DNA from: Sphingomonas sp. Leaf21
GTDB lineage: Bacteria; Pseudomonadota; Alphaproteobacteria; Sphingomonadales; Sphingomonadaceae
Assembly (NCBI RefSeq): GCF_916858675.1
Contig: NZ_CAKASM010000002.1
Span: 186,001-250,000 of the forward strand
Length of the DNA stretch: 64,000 nucleotides
Direction of reading: 5' to 3'
Numbering within the stretch: position 1 is the first letter of the stretch; the number at the start of each line of letters is the position of its first letter. Positions 8,818-18,220 of this stretch are shown one piece after another. Both the position numbers and the translations under genes were made by a program. The notes under the pieces were generated by a model. It searched no databases. It saw only the letters and a list, made by a program, of their open reading frames with translations, and was not told the DNA's origin.

Positions 8818-10110
8818 TCACGAACGGAGATTTTCGTGACGCTCGCCCGTCGGCAGCGAGCGGATATGGATGTCCCGCTGCGGATAGGGCAGGCCGATGC
8901 CATGCTCCTTGAACAGGAACCATAGCCGGTTGAGCACGTCGGAGCGGACATTGCCGACGCCGCTCTCGGGATCGCTGATCCAGGCCAGTATCTCATGCTG
9001 GAGCGCGTAATCGCCGAAGCTCATCAGCCAGACATTGGGCTTGGGACTCTTCAGCACGCGCGGCGATTCGTTGGCGGCGCGCAGCATCAGCTCCTGCGCG
9101 AGGCGCAGGTCGCAGTCGTGCGCGATCGAGACGGGAATGCGGACGCGGACGTTGCGGTCGGAATAGGACCAGTTCTCCACCTCCTGCGTCATCAGATTCT
9201 CGTTGGGGATCAGATGCTCCTTGCCGTCGCGCGTGATGATCGAGACGGCGCGCACGCCGATCTTGTTCACCCAGCCGATCTCGTTCTGGAGCGCGATGAC
9301 GTCGCCCGGCTTGATCGAGCGATCCATGAGGAGGATGATCCCGGCGATCAGGTTGCCGATCGTCTTCTGCAACCCGAAACCGATCGCGAGGCCGAACCCG
9401 CCCGAAAACAGCGCGAGGCTGGTCAGGTCGATCTCGAGCAGGTCCATCGCGAAGAAGAAGGCGATGACGACGATGGCGATGCTCGCCAGCTTCTGCGCCA
9501 GCAGCTTCTGGGTCGGGTCGAGCCCGCGTGCATGGCCGATCCATTGCTCGGTGATGCGGGTGACCGCGCGCGTGACCGCGAGGATGGTGACGACCGTGAC
9601 CAGCATCGTCACCAGCAGCATCACCGAGAATCGCCGCGACCCGACGGTGAAGCCGATCTGCTCGGCCAGTCGCGTGACCGGGTCGAGGCCGCCGATCTCG
9701 CGGCTGAACAGTCCGACGAAGCAGACGATCGCGAAGACCCAGGCCAACCAGCGCGGCAGGCTCAGCCCCCGCAGGAGCTGGAACCCCGCGCGCGCCACCG
9801 ACGCGCCCAGCGCCAGCCCGATCGGCACGCCCGCGAGCGATTCCCACGGCCAGATCGCGCCCAGCGTCATCAGCAGGAACGCGGCGGCGACATGCCGGGT
9901 GATCGCGCAGATCCGCGCCTGCAGCACCTCCCCCTTGGCGATGGCGAAGCGCTGCACCATCTGCGCGATGCGGGGCCCCAGCCTGCGTCCCGCCACCACC
10001 CCGCCCGCCAGCATCGCCAGCGACAGGGCGGTCGCGACCCCGGCCTCCATGGCCTCCATGCGATCCGGCAGTTCGATGCCGCTCGCCTGAAGCCATTCGA
10101 ACAGCGTCAT
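8818..10110 (-). CDS. MscS-family mechanosensitive ion channel
   Basis: A 430-residue inner-membrane protein with about five predicted membrane segments, then the MscS pore helix and beta domain: FSGGFGLAIGFGLQKTIGNLIAGIILLMD-type Gly/Ala packing near residues 233-262 and IKPGDVI next to it, then the soluble C-terminal vestibule domain. Its role would be release of small solutes on osmotic downshock. The larger N-terminal membrane region makes it longer than E. coli MscS (286 residues). It overlaps the upstream metC-like gene by 4 bases (ATGA), so both are probably translated from one message, though no functional link is evident. Confidence 0.92.
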   Translation of the reverse strand: MTLFEWLQASGIELPDRMEAMEAGVATALSLAMLAGGVVAGRRLGPRIAQMVQRFAIAKGEVLQARICAITRHVAAAFLLMTLGAIWPWESLAGVPIGLALGASVARAGFQLLRGLSLPRWLAWVFAIVCFVGLFSREIGGLDPVTRLAEQIGFTVGSRRFSVMLLVTMLVTVVTILAVTRAVTRITEQWIGHARGLDPTQKLLAQKLASIAIVVIAFFFAMDLLEIDLTSLALFSGGFGLAIGFGLQKTIGNLIAGIILLMDRSIKPGDVIALQNEIGWVNKIGVRAVSIITRDGKEHLIPNENLMTQEVENWSYSDRNVRVRIPVSIAHDCDLRLAQELMLRAANESPRVLKSPKPNVWLMSFGDYALQHEILAWISDPESGVGNVRSDVLNRLWFLFKEHGIGLPYPQRDIHIRSLPTGERHENLRS

Positions 10111-11303
10111 CCGCGCGCGGCCCGGAAGCGGGCGAGCCCGCGGTCGAGATCGGCGATCAGGTCGTCGGTATCCTCCAGCCCGATCTGGAGCCGGATCAGC
10201 GGACCGGCGAATTCGCGTTTGGTCACGCTGCGATAGCGATGCGGATCGGCGGGGATGGCGAGGCTTTCATAGCCGCCCCAACTGAACCCCAGCCCGAACA
10301 GCGCGAGCCCGTCTAGCATCGCGGTACGCGCGGCGTCGTTCCCGCCGTCGAGGACGAAGGCGAACAATCCGCTCGATCCCAGAAAGTCGCGCGCGAAGAC
10401 CTCGTGGCCGGGACAGGAGGGCAGGGCGGGGTGGAGCACCCGCGCGACCCCCGGCTGTTCGCCGAGCCACCTGGCGATGGTCAGGGCGCTTCGCTGATGC
10501 TGGGCAAGTCGGACGCCCATGGTGCGCAGGCCCCGGCTGCCCAGATAGGCGTCGTCGGGGCTGGCGACCTGGCCAAGCTGGAAACTGGTGTCGCGTAGCG
10601 CCGCCCAATGCGACGGGGCCGCCGTCACCGACCCCAGCATCGCGTCGGAATGGCCGACGACATATTTGGTGCAGGCCAGCACGGTCAGGTCGATGCCCTT
10701 TTCGATCGCCGGGAAGAACAGCGACGTCGCCCAGGTATTGTCGAGGATCGTCGTGATCCCGCGTGCCTTGGCCACCGCGACGATGGCGGGAATGTCCTGC
10801 ACCTCGAAACTCAGCGAGCCGGGGCTTTCCAGGAAGATCGCGCGCGTGGCGGGACCGATCAGCTCGGCGATCCCCGCGCCGACCAGCGGATCGTAGAAGC
10901 GCGTCGTGATCCCCATCCGCGCCAGCAACCCGGTGGCGAGCCCGCGCGTCGGGTCATAGGCGCTGTCGACCAGCAGCAGTTCGTCCCCCGGCGACAGCAC
11001 CGACAGCAAGGCCGCCGCGATCGCCGCCACGCCCGAGGGGTAGAGGAAGGTCGCCTCCGCCCCCGGCTCCAGGCTGGTCAGCGCATCGGCGAGCGACCAT
11101 TGGGTGGGCAACCCCTTGCGACCGTAGAACAGCTTTTCGTGCAGATCGCCCGAACCGACTCGGCGCATATGCGCGACATCGTCGTACAGCACGGTTGATC
11201 CGCGCCAGACGGGGACGTTGACCACGCCCTTCGTCCATTCCGCGCGGCGGCCCGCCTGGACCAGGCGGGTGGCGGGCTTGATGGGCAGATCGTCGTCGGT
11301 CAT
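10107..11303 (-). CDS. metC: Cystathionine beta-lyase (Cys/Met metabolism PLP enzyme)
   Basis: A 398-residue PLP-dependent enzyme of the Cys/Met family, expected to convert cystathionine to homocysteine, pyruvate and ammonia. Visible marks are FYGRKGLPT (the active-site Tyr-Gly-Arg), LYPSGVAAIAAAL, the aspartate pairing with the PLP ring nitrogen in TILDNTWATS, and the Schiff-base lysine in ACTKYVVGHSDAM (K213). The Trp-Arg in PVWRGSTVL near residue 33 favours the beta-lyase type. The start at 11303 gives MTDDDLPIKPATRLV; an upstream in-frame ATG would extend into the previous gene. It lies 5 bases after the sulfurtransferase gene, giving a sulfur-metabolism pair. Confidence 0.88.
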   Translation of the reverse strand: MTDDDLPIKPATRLVQAGRRAEWTKGVVNVPVWRGSTVLYDDVAHMRRVGSGDLHEKLFYGRKGLPTQWSLADALTSLEPGAEATFLYPSGVAAIAAALLSVLSPGDELLLVDSAYDPTRGLATGLLARMGITTRFYDPLVGAGIAELIGPATRAIFLESPGSLSFEVQDIPAIVAVAKARGITTILDNTWATSLFFPAIEKGIDLTVLACTKYVVGHSDAMLGSVTAAPSHWAALRDTSFQLGQVASPDDAYLGSRGLRTMGVRLAQHQRSALTIARWLGEQPGVARVLHPALPSCPGHEVFARDFLGSSGLFAFVLDGGNDAARTAMLDGLALFGLGFSWGGYESLAIPADPHRYRSVTKREFAGPLIRLQIGLEDTDDLIADLDRGLARFRAARG

Positions 11304-11308
11304 CGCGG

Positions 11309-12157
11309 TCAGATGTCTTTCGCTTTGGGGGTGCTGGGGTCGGAGCCCCATTCGGTCCAGCTTCCGTCATAGACCGGCATCATCGCGCCGATCCGCTCCG
11401 CGCCGAACGCCAGGACGCTGGCGGTGATGCCGGAGCCGCAGGTGCCGACCATCGGCACGGTGGGATCGACCCCGGCGGCGGCGAAGGCGGCGGCGATGGC
11501 GTCGGGCGATTTCCACCGGCCATCGGGTTCGAACAGCTTGGCATAGGGCAGGTTGCGCGAACCCGGGATATGGCCCGGCTCGACGCCGGGGCGCGGCTCG
11601 GGCTCGGCGCCCGCGAAGCGTCCGGGCGAGCGCGCGTCGACCAGTTGCGCATCGCCCGCCTCGACATGGGCACGGACTTCGCGAAGGCTGCGGACGCGCG
11701 ACAGGTCGGGCTGCGCGACGAACAGGCCGGGCGCGTCGATCGCGTCGGCGGGGCCGACCAAGACCGGTTGCCCGGCGGCGCGCCATGCCTCCAGCCCGCC
11801 GTCGAGCAACGACACCGACTTCGCCCCGAACAGGGTGAGCAGCCACCAGACCCGCGCCGAACTGTGCAGCGGCGAGCGATCGTAGAGGACGATCCGGTCG
11901 GCATGACCGATGCCCGCCGCGCTCATCGCGTGGGCGAAATGCTCGGCGGGGGGGAGCGTCATCGGCAGGTCGCTCTCGGGATCGGCGAGCCCGCCCAGCG
12001 CCACGAAACGTGCGCCGGGGATATGGCCTTCCTCATAGCCGCGCCGCGCGGTCGCGCCATCCGCGTCGTCGAGGAAATAGGTGACGTCGAGGATGCGGAC
12101 ATCCGCCTCGCCCGCGATCGCGGCGAGTTCGTCCGGCGTGATGAGTGGCGGCATCAT
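11309..12157 (-). CDS. sseA: Thiosulfate/3-mercaptopyruvate sulfurtransferase
   Basis: A 282-residue two-domain rhodanese. The N-terminal inactive rhodanese domain has GHIPGARFV; the C-terminal domain has the repeated GHIPGSRNLPY and the active-site loop C-GSGIT with catalytic Cys240. The CGSGIT loop is characteristic of 3-mercaptopyruvate sulfurtransferases rather than thiosulfate rhodaneses (which have CRxGxR). Two adjacent ATGs (12157, 12154) are preceded by GAGGAG. Co-directional and nearly contiguous with metC, suggesting linked cysteine/homocysteine sulfur handling. Confidence 0.92.
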   Translation of the reverse strand: MMPPLITPDELAAIAGEADVRILDVTYFLDDADGATARRGYEEGHIPGARFVALGGLADPESDLPMTLPPAEHFAHAMSAAGIGHADRIVLYDRSPLHSSARVWWLLTLFGAKSVSLLDGGLEAWRAAGQPVLVGPADAIDAPGLFVAQPDLSRVRSLREVRAHVEAGDAQLVDARSPGRFAGAEPEPRPGVEPGHIPGSRNLPYAKLFEPDGRWKSPDAIAAAFAAAGVDPTVPMVGTCGSGITASVLAFGAERIGAMMPVYDGSWTEWGSDPSTPKAKDI

Positions 12158-12228
12158 GGGGCTCCTCGGTCGGTTCGGTCCGTACCTAGGCGCGTTGATG
12201 GCGGCGTCGCAAGCGCGGGCGCGGTAAG

Positions 12229-12330
12229 CCCCTCCCGCAGGTGGGAAGGGTTTGGGGAGGGCAGGGCGGCAAGCTATGGTCCCGGTGAGGCTCCAGGCCC
12301 TCCCCCATCCCCTCCCGCCTGCGGGAGGGG
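12229..12330. repeat. Palindromic repeat array, family A
   Basis: Two palindromes, an imperfect CCCTCCCGC/GTGGGAAGG at 12229-12251 and a perfect CCCCTCCCGC-CT-GCGGGAGGGG at 12309-12330, face each other across about 60 bases that include GGCCCTCCCCCATCC and a degenerate GGTCCCGGTGAGGC. The same modules recur at 30703-30914 and 51893-52062. It lies between the divergently placed ends of the sulfurtransferase leader and the photolyase gene. Confidence 0.75.
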
Positions 12331-12361
12331 AGCGGCCAGGGGTGAGGGTTCACCACACCAA

Positions 12362-12390
12362 CCCCCGTTCCGCCTGAGCGGAGTCGAAGG
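12362..12390. repeat. Short dispersed repeat, family E
   Basis: A 29-base stretch around CGTTCCGCCTGAGCGGAG followed by TCGAAGG. A related copy in the opposite orientation lies at 45573-45595, with about 19 of 21 core bases shared. Similar short repeats are known to be scattered in sphingomonad genomes. It abuts the photolyase stop codon. Confidence 0.55.
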
Positions 12391-12404
12391 CCAAGGAAAT
12401 CCGG

Positions 12405-13937
12405 CTATTCCAACCCCTTCAGAAACCCTGCCGCCTGCGCCCGGATCGCCTTCTGGTCCTCCGCCGCCATCCGGTTCCAGTTGCGATAGGGCATCGCCAT
12501 GCGCGGATTCTCGCCGAACCTCTTCTCGTGCCGCGCCAGGAAATCCCAATAGAGCGCGTTGAACGGGCAGGCATCCTCGCCCACCCGCTGCTTCACGTCG
12601 TACCGACACGATCCGCAGTAATCGGACATGCGGTTGATATAGGCCCCCGACGAGACATAGGGCTTGGACGCGATGATGCCGCCATCGGCGAACTGGCTCA
12701 TGCCAACGACGTTGGGCAACTCGACCCATTCATAGGCGTCGACATAGATTTCCAGATACCAGCGATGCACCTCCGCCGGGTCCGCGCCGATCAGGATGGC
12801 GAAATTGCCCGTCACCATCAGCCGCTGGATATGGTGCGCGTGCGCGGTCGCCAGCGTCTGGCCCAGCGCCTCCGCCATGCAGTGCATGTCGGTCTCGCCG
12901 GTCCAGTAGAAGCCCGGCAGCGGCCGCGTCGCGCGCAGGAAGTTGCGGTCTACGTAATCGGGCCCGACATGCCAGTAGAGCCCGCGCACATATTCGCGCC
13001 AGCCGATGATCTGGCGGATATAGCCCTCGACCGAGTTGAGGCTGGCATTCCCGTCCTCATATTCGCCTTCCGCCATCCGGCAGAGGTCGAGCGGATCGAG
13101 CAGCCCGGAATTGATATAGGGCGACAGGACCGAGTGCCAGAGCTGGTGCTGGCCCGTCAGCATCGCATCCTGATAGTCGCCGAACTTGGGCAGCGCGTGC
13201 GCCATGAACGCCTCGGCCTGTTGCTGCGCCTCCTCCGCCGTCGTCGCATAGGCAAATCCGTCGAGCGAGCCGGGATGATTGTCGAACCGCGCCGCGACCA
13301 GCGCCAGCACGTCGCGGGTGATCCGGTCGGGCGCGAAGGCCAGCGGCTCGGGCGGCTTGTCCTTCCTGGGTGCGGGCTTGCGGTTGTCCGCGTCGTAATT
13401 CCATTTGCCGCCCTCGGGCTTGTCGCCCTTCATCAACAGCCCGGTCTTGCGGCGCATCAGGCGATAGAAAAATTCCATGCGCAGCTCGTTGCGGTCCTTC
13501 GCCCAGTCCTCGAACTCGGCCTGCGTCGCGATGAAGCGGGTGTCCGGGCGGATGTCGACGGGGATGCCGAACATCGTCTCCCACGCCTCCAGCATCGCGG
13601 CGACGCGCCACTCGCCGGCTTGCGTGACGACGATGCGTTCGGGGGAATGCCGCTCGACCGCGCGCGCCACCTCACCGGTGAAGCTGCCCGCATTGTCCGC
13701 ATCGTCCAGCTTCACATAATCGACCGTCCAACCGGCCTTCCGCAAGGCCGCGGCATGGTGGCGCATGGCGGACAGGATATAGGCGATCTTGGCCTTGTGA
13801 TGGCGGACATAGCCCGTCTCGTCCTCCACTTCCATCATCAGGAGTACGGTGCGCTTCGGGTCCGCGCCCTCCAGGCTGGACAGGTTCATCGACAATTGAT
13901 CGCCCAGGATGGGGATCAGCGTTGGCGCTTTGGGCAT
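12405..13937 (-). CDS. FeS-type bacterial cryptochrome/(6-4) photolyase
   Basis: A 510-residue member of the photolyase-related family that includes Agrobacterium PhrB, which repairs (6-4) photoproducts with FAD, a lumazine antenna and a 4Fe-4S cluster. The N-terminal ILGDQLS and [16 protein letters not shown] segments and the FAD domain ([19 protein letters not shown]-like [25 protein letters not shown]) match the family. The four cluster cysteines are visible at C353, C441, C444 and C457, a spacing equal to that of PhrB. The start at 13937 is the ATG of [15 protein letters not shown]. Only 21 bases separate it from the divergent queF start, so its promoter must overlap queF or the intervening bases. 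Confidence 0.93.
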   Translation of the reverse strand: MPKAPTLIPILGDQLSMNLSSLEGADPKRTVLLMMEVEDETGYVRHHKAKIAYILSAMRHHAAALRKAGWTVDYVKLDDADNAGSFTGEVARAVERHSPERIVVTQAGEWRVAAMLEAWETMFGIPVDIRPDTRFIATQAEFEDWAKDRNELRMEFFYRLMRRKTGLLMKGDKPEGGKWNYDADNRKPAPRKDKPPEPLAFAPDRITRDVLALVAARFDNHPGSLDGFAYATTAEEAQQQAEAFMAHALPKFGDYQDAMLTGQHQLWHSVLSPYINSGLLDPLDLCRMAEGEYEDGNASLNSVEGYIRQIIGWREYVRGLYWHVGPDYVDRNFLRATRPLPGFYWTGETDMHCMAEALGQTLATAHAHHIQRLMVTGNFAILIGADPAEVHRWYLEIYVDAYEWVELPNVVGMSQFADGGIIASKPYVSSGAYINRMSDYCGSCRYDVKQRVGEDACPFNALYWDFLARHEKRFGENPRMAMPYRNWNRMAAEDQKAIRAQAAGFLKGLE

Positions 13938-13958
13938 GGCTGTCCTACATGGCCTTTC

Positions 13959-14399
13959 ATGAAGCATCTCGGCCAGACCAGCGCGCTGCCCGCTTCCCCG
14001 GAAGAGGCGGTGCTCGATTATGTTCCCAACCCCCGTCCGGGGCGTACCTATCTGATCCGGTTCGCCGCGCCGGAGTTCACCTCGCTATGCCCGGTGACCG
14101 GCCAGCCCGACTTCGCGCACCTCGTCATCGACTATGTGCCCGGCGAGACGATCGTGGAGTCCAAGTCGCTCAAGCTGTTCCTCGGCAGCTTCCGCAACCA
14201 TGCGGGGTTCCACGAGGATTGCACCGTCGGCATCGGCGAGCGGCTGTTCGACGAGATGAAGCCCGTCTGGCTGCGCATCGGCGGCTATTGGTATCCGCGC
14301 GGCGGCATCCCGATCGACGTGTTCTGGCAGTCGTCGGCACCCCCCGCCGCCCTGTGGCTGCCCGACCAGGGCGTCGCGGGCTATCGCGGACGCGGGTGA
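13959..14399 (+). CDS. queF: 7-cyano-7-deazaguanine reductase (preQ0 reductase)
   Basis: Reduces preQ0 to preQ1 with NADPH in queuosine synthesis. A 146-residue protein, the short single-domain (YkvM-like) QueF type. The catalytic Cys44 and Asp51 lie in [11 protein letters not shown], and the substrate/cofactor segment [15 protein letters not shown] follows near residue 67, with the second-shell FHEDC. No preQ1 riboswitch can be present in the 21-base gap to the divergent photolyase gene. The other queuosine genes are not in the window. Confidence 0.95.
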   Translation: MKHLGQTSALPASPEEAVLDYVPNPRPGRTYLIRFAAPEFTSLCPVTGQPDFAHLVIDYVPGETIVESKSLKLFLGSFRNHAGFHEDCTVGIGERLFDEMKPVWLRIGGYWYPRGGIPIDVFWQSSAPPAALWLPDQGVAGYRGRG

Positions 14400-14450
14400 A
14401 CGGCGCATTCGATTTCGCCTATCCAGCATTTTGCCAAGTCGTTCTGAATA

Positions 14451-14467
14451 GCCCGTTTTCGGGCCTT
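14451..14467 (+). terminator. Possible weak terminator after queF
   Basis: GCCCG-TTTT-CGGGC followed by CTTTC, 52 bases after the queF stop. The stem is only 5 base pairs, so this is a weak call. Confidence 0.35.
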
Positions 14468-14602
14468 TCGGTCGCTGTTTCCGGTTGCAGTGCAGCGAAA
14501 ATGTAACACTGGGTGCAACCATCGTGCCGACCACGTGTTCATGGTATACGAGAGGGGACGTGCGGATCGCCGCCATCCCTCGCGCCTGCAAGGACAAGCA
14601 AA

Positions 14603-16873
14603 ATGGTGGATGCGAACGGAACCGTGATCGAACGTCTGGCGCTGATCGGTAATTTCCTGCCCAGGCAGTGCGGGCTCGCGACCTTCACCACGGACGTTTA
14701 CTCCGCGCTCTGCAATCGCTTCCCCGACCTGAAGGTCGATGTCTACGCGATGGACGACCACCCCGGCCGCTATGCCTATCCCCCCGCCGTGACCGCCGCG
14801 ATCCCGCAGAACGAGCGGGCGGCCTATATCGACATGGCCCGGCGGATCGAGGCGAGCGGCGCGCAGGCGATCTGGGTCCAGCACGAATACGGCATCTATG
14901 GCGGGGCCGCGGGCGAGCATCTGCTCGCGCTGCTCGACCGTACCACGCTGCCCGTCATCGCGACGCTCCACACCGTGCTCGAAAAGCCCTCGGCGGACGA
15001 GCGCCGCGTCATGGAGGGGCTGCTCCGCCGCTGTGCCAAGATCATCGTCATGGCCGACAAGGGCCGCGACATTCTCCAGCGCGTCTACGGCGCCGATCCG
15101 CGCCAGATCGCGATGATCCCGCACGGCGTTCCCGATCGCGCGCTGCTGACCCCAGACGCGTTCAAGCCGCGTTTCGGCTGGGAAGGACGCAAGGTCGTTC
15201 TGACCTTCGGCCTGCTCGCGCCCAACAAGGGGATCGAGACGATCATCGAGGCGCTGCCCGCGGTCGTCGCGCATCATCCCGAGCTGCTCTATGTCGTGGT
15301 CGGTGCGACCCATCCCAACCTGATCGCGCATGAGGGCGAGGCGTATCGCGACCGGCTGAAGGCGCTGGCCGACGCGCGCGGCGTGGCGGACAACATGGCG
15401 TTCGTCGACTCCTTCCTCGAGCATGACGAACTGCTCGACTATCTCCAGGCGGCCGACATCTACGCCACCCCCTATTCGAACCCGGCGCAGATCACGAGCG
15501 GCACGCTGTCCTACGCCATCGGCGTCGGCAAGGCGGTGATCTCCACCCCCTATGTCCATGCCACCGAGATCCTCGCGGACGAACATGGCGTGCTCGTGCC
15601 GTTCGGCGACGTTGCGGCCTTCGCGCGCGAGATCGACCGGTTGCTGAGCGACGAGGCGGCGCGCAATCGCCTGTCGAGCCGTGCCTATGCGCGCGGCCGG
15701 ACGATGATCTGGCCACGTCTGGCGGAGGCGGCGGTCGCGCTGATCGGGACCGCGATCAACGCCCGCCCCCGCCGGATCGCCGCCAGCCAGCATAGCGCGA
15801 TCACGCCGCTGGCCCCGGACCTGGCGGCGGTCGAGCGGATGAGCGATTCGACCGGCATGTTGCAACATGCGATCTATTCGGTGCCCGATCGACGCCACGG
15901 CTATTGCATCGACGACAATGCCCGCGCGCTGATCTTCATGACCCAGGCGCCCGACATCGATCCGGTGGCGCGCGACAAGTGGACGACGATCTACGCCTCG
16001 TTCCTGCAATATGCCTGGAACCCGGAGGCGCGGCGCTATCGCAACTTCATGCGCTTCGACCGTAGCTGGTGCGAGGATGTCGGGTCGGAGGATTCGAACG
16101 GCCGTACCCTCTGGGCGCTGGGCGTGACCGCACGCGACGCGCAGCTCGCCAAGCATCGCGACTGGGCGCAGATGTGGTTCGACGCCACCGCGTCGCTGGC
16201 GCTCGACCTGGGTTCGCTTCGTGCGCAGGCCTTTGCCATGCTGGGTGCCGCCGCGATGCTGGAGGCCCGGCCGGGGCACCAGCTCGCCCGCTCGATCCTC
16301 GAAAAGATGCCCGACCTGCATCTCGCGCTGCTCGAAGAGGCACGGCGGCCGGAATGGCAGTGGTTCGAGATCGTGCTCGCCTATGACAATGCCCGCGTTC
16401 CGCAGGCGTTGATCGAGGCGGGGCGCGCGCTGGGCCGCCAGGATCTGATCGACTGCGGCATCTCGACGCTGGAATGGATCGTCGGCAAGCAGACCTCGCC
16501 CGAGGGGCGCTTCCGCGCGGTCGGCAGCGAAAGCTTCGGTCGTCCCTATGCCGAACCGTTGCAGTTCGACCAGCAGCCGCTGGAGGCACAGGCGACGGTC
16601 GAGGCGTGCCAGTCGGCCTATGTCGCGACGCGCGACCCGCGCTGGATCGCGGAGGGCGAACGGGCCTATGGCTGGTTCCTGGGCGCCAACGACCTCGACC
16701 TGCCGCTGGCGACCGCCAATGATGGCGGCTGCTTCGACGGGCTGATGCCGACCGGGCTCAACCGCAACCAGGGCGCCGAATCGATCCTGGCGCTGCAACT
16801 CGCCAATTGTGCGATCGCTAGCCTTTGCCAATCCGGTGCATCCATGGCAGGAGCCGATCGTCACATCGCCTGA
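14603..16873 (+). CDS. GT4 mannosyltransferase-like glycosyltransferase with C-terminal toroid domain
   Basis: A 756-residue cytoplasmic protein in two parts. Residues 1 to about 385 are a GT-B retaining glycosyltransferase of family GT4: FLPRQCGLATFTTDVY at the N-terminus, WVQHEYGIYGG, PHGVPD, LTFGLLAPNKGIE and SSGTLSYA-type ITSGTLSYAIGVGKAVIST. This is the pattern of the mannosyltransferase-like GT4 subgroup. Residues about 390-756 are helical, with repeated aromatic/acidic motifs (YCIDDNARAL, WCEDVGSEDSNGRTLWALG, PEWQWFEIVLAYDNAR), like an alpha/alpha toroid of glycan-active proteins. The start at 14603 has AAGGACA upstream and begins MVDANGTVIERLALIGNF. The GH130 gene follows 63 bases downstream. 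The acceptor and product are unknown. Confidence 0.82.
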   Translation: MVDANGTVIERLALIGNFLPRQCGLATFTTDVYSALCNRFPDLKVDVYAMDDHPGRYAYPPAVTAAIPQNERAAYIDMARRIEASGAQAIWVQHEYGIYGGAAGEHLLALLDRTTLPVIATLHTVLEKPSADERRVMEGLLRRCAKIIVMADKGRDILQRVYGADPRQIAMIPHGVPDRALLTPDAFKPRFGWEGRKVVLTFGLLAPNKGIETIIEALPAVVAHHPELLYVVVGATHPNLIAHEGEAYRDRLKALADARGVADNMAFVDSFLEHDELLDYLQAADIYATPYSNPAQITSGTLSYAIGVGKAVISTPYVHATEILADEHGVLVPFGDVAAFAREIDRLLSDEAARNRLSSRAYARGRTMIWPRLAEAAVALIGTAINARPRRIAASQHSAITPLAPDLAAVERMSDSTGMLQHAIYSVPDRRHGYCIDDNARALIFMTQAPDIDPVARDKWTTIYASFLQYAWNPEARRYRNFMRFDRSWCEDVGSEDSNGRTLWALGVTARDAQLAKHRDWAQMWFDATASLALDLGSLRAQAFAMLGAAAMLEARPGHQLARSILEKMPDLHLALLEEARRPEWQWFEIVLAYDNARVPQALIEAGRALGRQDLIDCGISTLEWIVGKQTSPEGRFRAVGSESFGRPYAEPLQFDQQPLEAQATVEACQSAYVATRDPRWIAEGERAYGWFLGANDLDLPLATANDGGCFDGLMPTGLNRNQGAESILALQLANCAIASLCQSGASMAGADRHIA

Positions 16874-16936
16874 CGCGCTCATGCGTAACGGGGGATGGGA
16901 CGAGCGTTTTAGGTAAAATGGCGAGACGGTAGCGCG

Positions 16937-18220
16937 ATGGATTTGTTCAACCACCGGCTGCGGCTTCATGCCGATCCTTCGCGCGTCGTGGTGCGGCCCT
17001 TCCATATCGCATGGGCGGGTGGCAACGGCGCGCCGCCGAGCCGGACCGAGCGTCTGGTGGGCGAGGTCCTGGCGATGACGCCGGCGGAAGCGCGCGACCA
17101 GCTGGAAACCGTGCTGAAGGATTTCGAGGCGCGGCACTGGCAGACGCGGCGGGTCTTCATGACGCGCTATGACCAGATCGAGGATATGCTGAAGCTCGAC
17201 GGGGCGAAGATCAGCGACGAGAAGCGCCAGCTGATCGGCGCCTATTTCTGCCACGAATACAGCTATGCCGCCGCCGCGCTGATGAATCCGTCGGCGGTGC
17301 CGCACTTCGACCAGACGGGCATCCAGCCGGGGTCGCAGCGCATCCTGATGTCGATGCGCGCGGTGGGCGAGGGGCACATCTCCTCGGTCGCGTTCCGCGA
17401 AGGCATCATCAACGATCAGAACCAGCTTCGCCTCGCGCCCGAGCCGCCCTTCGCCACCGCGACCGACGTCCATGGCTGGGGCGAGGACGATGCGCCGAGC
17501 GGGCCGATCACCGTCTACCGGCACCGCGACTCGACCCTGTCGGGCACGGTCATCTTCCCGATCACCCATGCCCAGTCCAAGGGGCTGGAGGACATGCGGA
17601 TCGTCCAGTTCACGCATGACGACGGCGCGGTCGAGTGGATCGGCACCTATACCGCCTATGACGGCTCGGGCATCCAGTCCGAGCTGATGCGCACCCGCGA
17701 TTTCCGCGCGTTCGACCTGGTGCCGATGACCGGCTCGGCGGCGCGTAACAAGGGCATGGCGCTGTTCCCGCGCAAGGTTGCCGGGCAATATATGATGATC
17801 GGGCGGCAGGACGGCGAGAATCTGTTCCTGCTCAAGTCCGACTCGCTGACCCATTGGGACGAGGGGGTGAAAATCCTCACCCCGGTCTTCCCCTGGGAGC
17901 TGGTCCAGATCGGCAATTGCGGCCCGCCCATCGAGACGGACGAGGGATGGCTGCTGCTGACCCACGGCGTCGGTGCGATGCGCAAATATTCGATCGGCGC
18001 GGCGCTGCTCGACAAGGACGATCCGTCCAAGGTGCTCGGTCGGACCAAGCTGCCGATCCTCGCCGCCAAGGATCAGGACCGCGAGGGCTATGTGCCCAAC
18101 GTCGTCTATTCGTGCGGCGCGATCCGCCACGGCGACTCGCTGTTCCTGCCCTATGGCATCGCGGACAGCTCGATCGGTTTCGCCTTCGTGAAGATCAGCG
18201 AGCTGCTGGCGGCAATGTGA
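16937..18220 (+). CDS. GH130 family beta-mannoside phosphorylase-like enzyme
   Basis: A 427-residue five-bladed beta-propeller-type protein. GH130 enzymes phosphorolyse beta-mannosides to mannose 1-phosphate. Family marks include GHISSVAFREGII near residue 149, HAQSKGLEDMRIVQFT near residue 211 (the G-[IL]-E-D-x-R sugar-site motif), YTAYDGSGIQSELMRT, and LLTHGVGAMRKYSIGAALLDKDDPS near residue 335. No signal peptide, so it acts in the cytoplasm on an internal glycan or imported saccharide. Its partner just upstream is a mannosyltransferase-like GT4, which suggests synthesis and breakdown of the same mannose-containing glycan (inference). Its 3' end overlaps the convergent OPT gene by 26 bases. 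Confidence 0.85.
   Translation: MDLFNHRLRLHADPSRVVVRPFHIAWAGGNGAPPSRTERLVGEVLAMTPAEARDQLETVLKDFEARHWQTRRVFMTRYDQIEDMLKLDGAKISDEKRQLIGAYFCHEYSYAAAALMNPSAVPHFDQTGIQPGSQRILMSMRAVGEGHISSVAFREGIINDQNQLRLAPEPPFATATDVHGWGEDDAPSGPITVYRHRDSTLSGTVIFPITHAQSKGLEDMRIVQFTHDDGAVEWIGTYTAYDGSGIQSELMRTRDFRAFDLVPMTGSAARNKGMALFPRKVAGQYMMIGRQDGENLFLLKSDSLTHWDEGVKILTPVFPWELVQIGNCGPPIETDEGWLLLTHGVGAMRKYSIGAALLDKDDPSKVLGRTKLPILAAKDQDREGYVPNVVYSCGAIRHGDSLFLPYGIADSSIGFAFVKISELLAAM

Noticed and set aside
12528..13958. A long plus-strand extension upstream of queF opposite the photolyase
   Set aside because: Shadow of the photolyase gene; QueF proteins of this type are about 150 residues and the conserved part starts near 13959.
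14381..18130. A 1249-codon minus-strand frame opposite the GT4 and GH130 genes
   Set aside because: Same mirror effect; the composition is that of an antisense shadow, and both plus-strand genes have clear family motifs and ribosome sites.
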